This document shows positions 62,870 through 64,000 of a DNA stretch of 64,000 bases, one piece after another. This DNA is from Amblyomma americanum. Lineage: Eukaryota > Arthropoda > Arachnida > Ixodida > Ixodidae. Under the pieces are notes generated by a model that was given only the letters and a program-made list of their open reading frames with translations, ran no database searches and was not told where the DNA came from. Position 1 is the first letter of the stretch. Each line of letters begins with the position of its first letter. The translations under genes and the position numbers were made by a program. Location: positions 165,907,255 to 165,971,254 of the forward strand of contig NC_135498.1 in assembly GCF_052857255.1 (NCBI RefSeq), read 5' to 3'.

Positions 62870-63997
62870 TTAAGGTGTCTCGCCATGATTTAAAATTCTT
62901 GAGGGGGAGGAGGAGGGATTGGCTGCCCCAGAGCCAGCTACTTGCGCCATCAAGGGGGTGATGATGGAAGCAGCGGGGCAGCTGTCCTCATTGTCCGAAT
63001 CAATAATCAGACGGTTGAATTTTGAAGGACGGGATACGTCCCTAATGGGCCCTGTCCGACAGAGGAGGCTGGGGTTGTCCAAGATGTGTTTTGATACTAC
63101 CGCGGGGACGGCAGATGTGACCTTGGTCAAGATTTGGTCCATGGCGGTCTTGATCATTGATCGTAATTTAGAGGTTAAGCGCTCCACCATCGCGGAGATG
63201 GCTGTCACGAGGGCAGGCGAGATCTCCGCGCCGCTTTCCATTGCGTCCGAGTTCTGCAGGCTCGGAGCGGCGGACGCCAATTTTGATTCTAAATTTTGAA
63301 TTTTGTTGAGCAAAAGCTTATTGTGTGCCCGGAGCACGTCGATCTGTTTTTTGTATTCCGCGTCGAGTGCGGAGACGGTAACTGGGGAGGAGGGGGAACG
63401 GGAGGAGGAGGAGGCGATCTCAGCCCAGCTGCTCACCTGTTGTTTGCCGTGTTGAGACGCTGATGCCCGGGCGCCGGCAGCGCCATTTGTCTTGAGCGCC
63501 GGGAAGTGGCCAGTGTTTCTGCCGCTGGGCGGTGGCGGTGGGGGCGTAGTCTTGTTCCCGGGCGGTGACTTCACCGAGGATGATGATGACGTTTTGTTGT
63601 CGATGGCGTCAGCCCCACGCGGCGTTCCGCCACCGGCACCTGAATTGGGATGACTTGGCTGCCGGCCAGGTCGCTGTTTTCCAGGGAGCTCTGGACGCCT
63701 AGCCTTGCGGCCGGGCACCTTGAGCTGCCTGAATTTCCCCGTGCAGTCCCGGGAGTTAGTGTCGTGGGCTTGCCCACAGACTGCACAGGACGGAGTGCAC
63801 TCATGCGGTGTCTTCACCCCGTCGACGGTCGACACCGCACGGCCACAAAGGCCACAATTTTGATCCGGGCAGGGGCATGTGTCCGCTCGGTGTCCCACAG
63901 TACCGCACCGCACGCAGGCCGGGATCGTTTTCTTATATGCACGTACAAGGGTGACATCTGAGTTGTAATGAACGTATCGCGGCACCACCTTGCCCAC
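62870..63997 (-). CDS. LINE ORF1, zinc-knuckle RNA-binding protein, partial at window edge
   Basis: 375 codons open, continuing beyond the window (the first codon here is a GTG, not a start). Knuckles: ACVRCGTVGHRADTC near residues 27-41, NCGLCGRAVS with a following His/Cys, and CAVCGQAHDTNSRDC near 71-85. Then a basic Pro/Arg/Ser-rich stretch, a coiled coil (QIDVLRAHNKLLLNKIQNLE), and an acidic to Ser-rich tail ending ILNHGETP. It would bind LINE RNA with the ORF2 protein. Frame is intact throughout. Confidence 0.85.
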   Translation of the reverse strand: MGKVVPRYVHYNSDVTLVRAYKKTIPACVRCGTVGHRADTCPCPDQNCGLCGRAVSTVDGVKTPHECTPSCAVCGQAHDTNSRDCTGKFRQLKVPGRKARRPELPGKQRPGRQPSHPNSGAGGGTPRGADAIDNKTSSSSSVKSPPGNKTTPPPPPPSGRNTGHFPALKTNGAAGARASASQHGKQQVSSWAEIASSSSRSPSSPVTVSALDAEYKKQIDVLRAHNKLLLNKIQNLESKLASAAPSLQNSDAMESGAEISPALVTAISAMVERLTSKLRSMIKTAMDQILTKVTSAVPAVVSKHILDNPSLLCRTGPIRDVSRPSKFNRLIIDSDNEDSCPAASIITPLMAQVAGSGAANPSSSPSRILNHGETP

Positions 63998-64000
63998 GAA

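Larger units (their letters stand above)
59208..64000 (-). mobile_element. RNase H-bearing (I-clade-like) LINE, best preserved, runs off the right edge
   Basis: Minus strand: ORF1 (from beyond 64,000 to 62,870), ORF2 (about 62,850-59,308) with endonuclease, RT, RNase H and a C-terminal finger, then a short 3' UTR with AATAAA at 59,238-59,233 followed by TGTTTTCACCACCACCCC. No frameshifts are needed to read either ORF within the window, unlike every other LINE here. Confidence 0.9.

Overview
This window looks like a transposon-dense, intergenic stretch of an animal nuclear genome, most likely a hard tick (Ixodidae). The evidence is indirect: tRNA-derived SINEs with intact-looking A and B boxes that resemble tick SINEs such as Ruka (from memory, not aligned), several LINE clades, Penelope-like elements, two Ty3/Gypsy elements, a long (GT)n microsatellite, and almost no sequence that looks like host exons. 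There is no operon structure, rRNA, functional tRNA or CRISPR array. The species call is inference.

Layout. 0-13 kb: mostly anonymous non-coding DNA with two SINEs, a CR1-like LINE 3' scrap, a decayed minus-strand LINE (5.8-8.1 kb) and a Penelope GIY-YIG scrap (12.4-12.7 kb). 13-21 kb: a 5'-truncated plus-strand CR1/L2-like LINE, then a larger minus-strand CR1/L2-like LINE (16.2-21.2 kb). Its ORF1 opens with a hydrophobic leader and a degenerate 2A-like motif, and its endonuclease region is split by a piece of another LINE. 21.5-22.0 kb holds the only candidate host coding sequence, a possible terminal exon. 22-27.6 kb: an almost full-length plus-strand I-clade-like LINE with an open 392-codon ORF1 frame and a broken ORF2. 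28.2-36.6 kb: an older copy of the same LINE family, split by a young Ty3/Gypsy element (29,507-34,873) with LTRs of 184-185 bp, an intact 1190-codon pol frame, a tRNA-Leu-type primer binding site and a 4-bp ATAT target duplication.

37.3-44 kb: an RTE-like LINE fragment, a decayed Penelope-like element, and two CR1/L2-like LINE fragments arranged head to head. 45.4-52.1 kb: another CR1/L2-like LINE fragment split by a second, older Ty3/Gypsy element (45,709-51,063), also with an ATAT duplication. 52.4-56 kb: a strong hairpin, a LINE RNase H/zinc-finger fragment, a pure (GT)n run of about 247 bp, and the ORF1/endonuclease half of a LINE. 58.6 kb: another SINE. 59.2-64 kb: the best-preserved minus-strand RNase H-bearing LINE, running off the right edge; ORF2 keeps one reading frame but carries three in-frame stops and a damaged YADD box.

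The coding signal is therefore almost entirely retroelement: non-LTR elements of at least four kinds (I-clade-like with RNase H, CR1/L2-like, RTE-like, and one with a zf-RVT-like C-terminus), Penelope-like elements, Ty3/Gypsy elements without a recognisable env, and tRNA-SINEs. Relative ages can be read from nesting and LTR divergence. I did not find a new defence or metabolic system. The most interesting items are the degenerate 2A/leader at a LINE ORF1 start, the two Gypsy insertions sharing the same ATAT target, their near-absent leader between PBS and gag, and the hairpin next to a 26-bp copy of Gypsy gag sequence.
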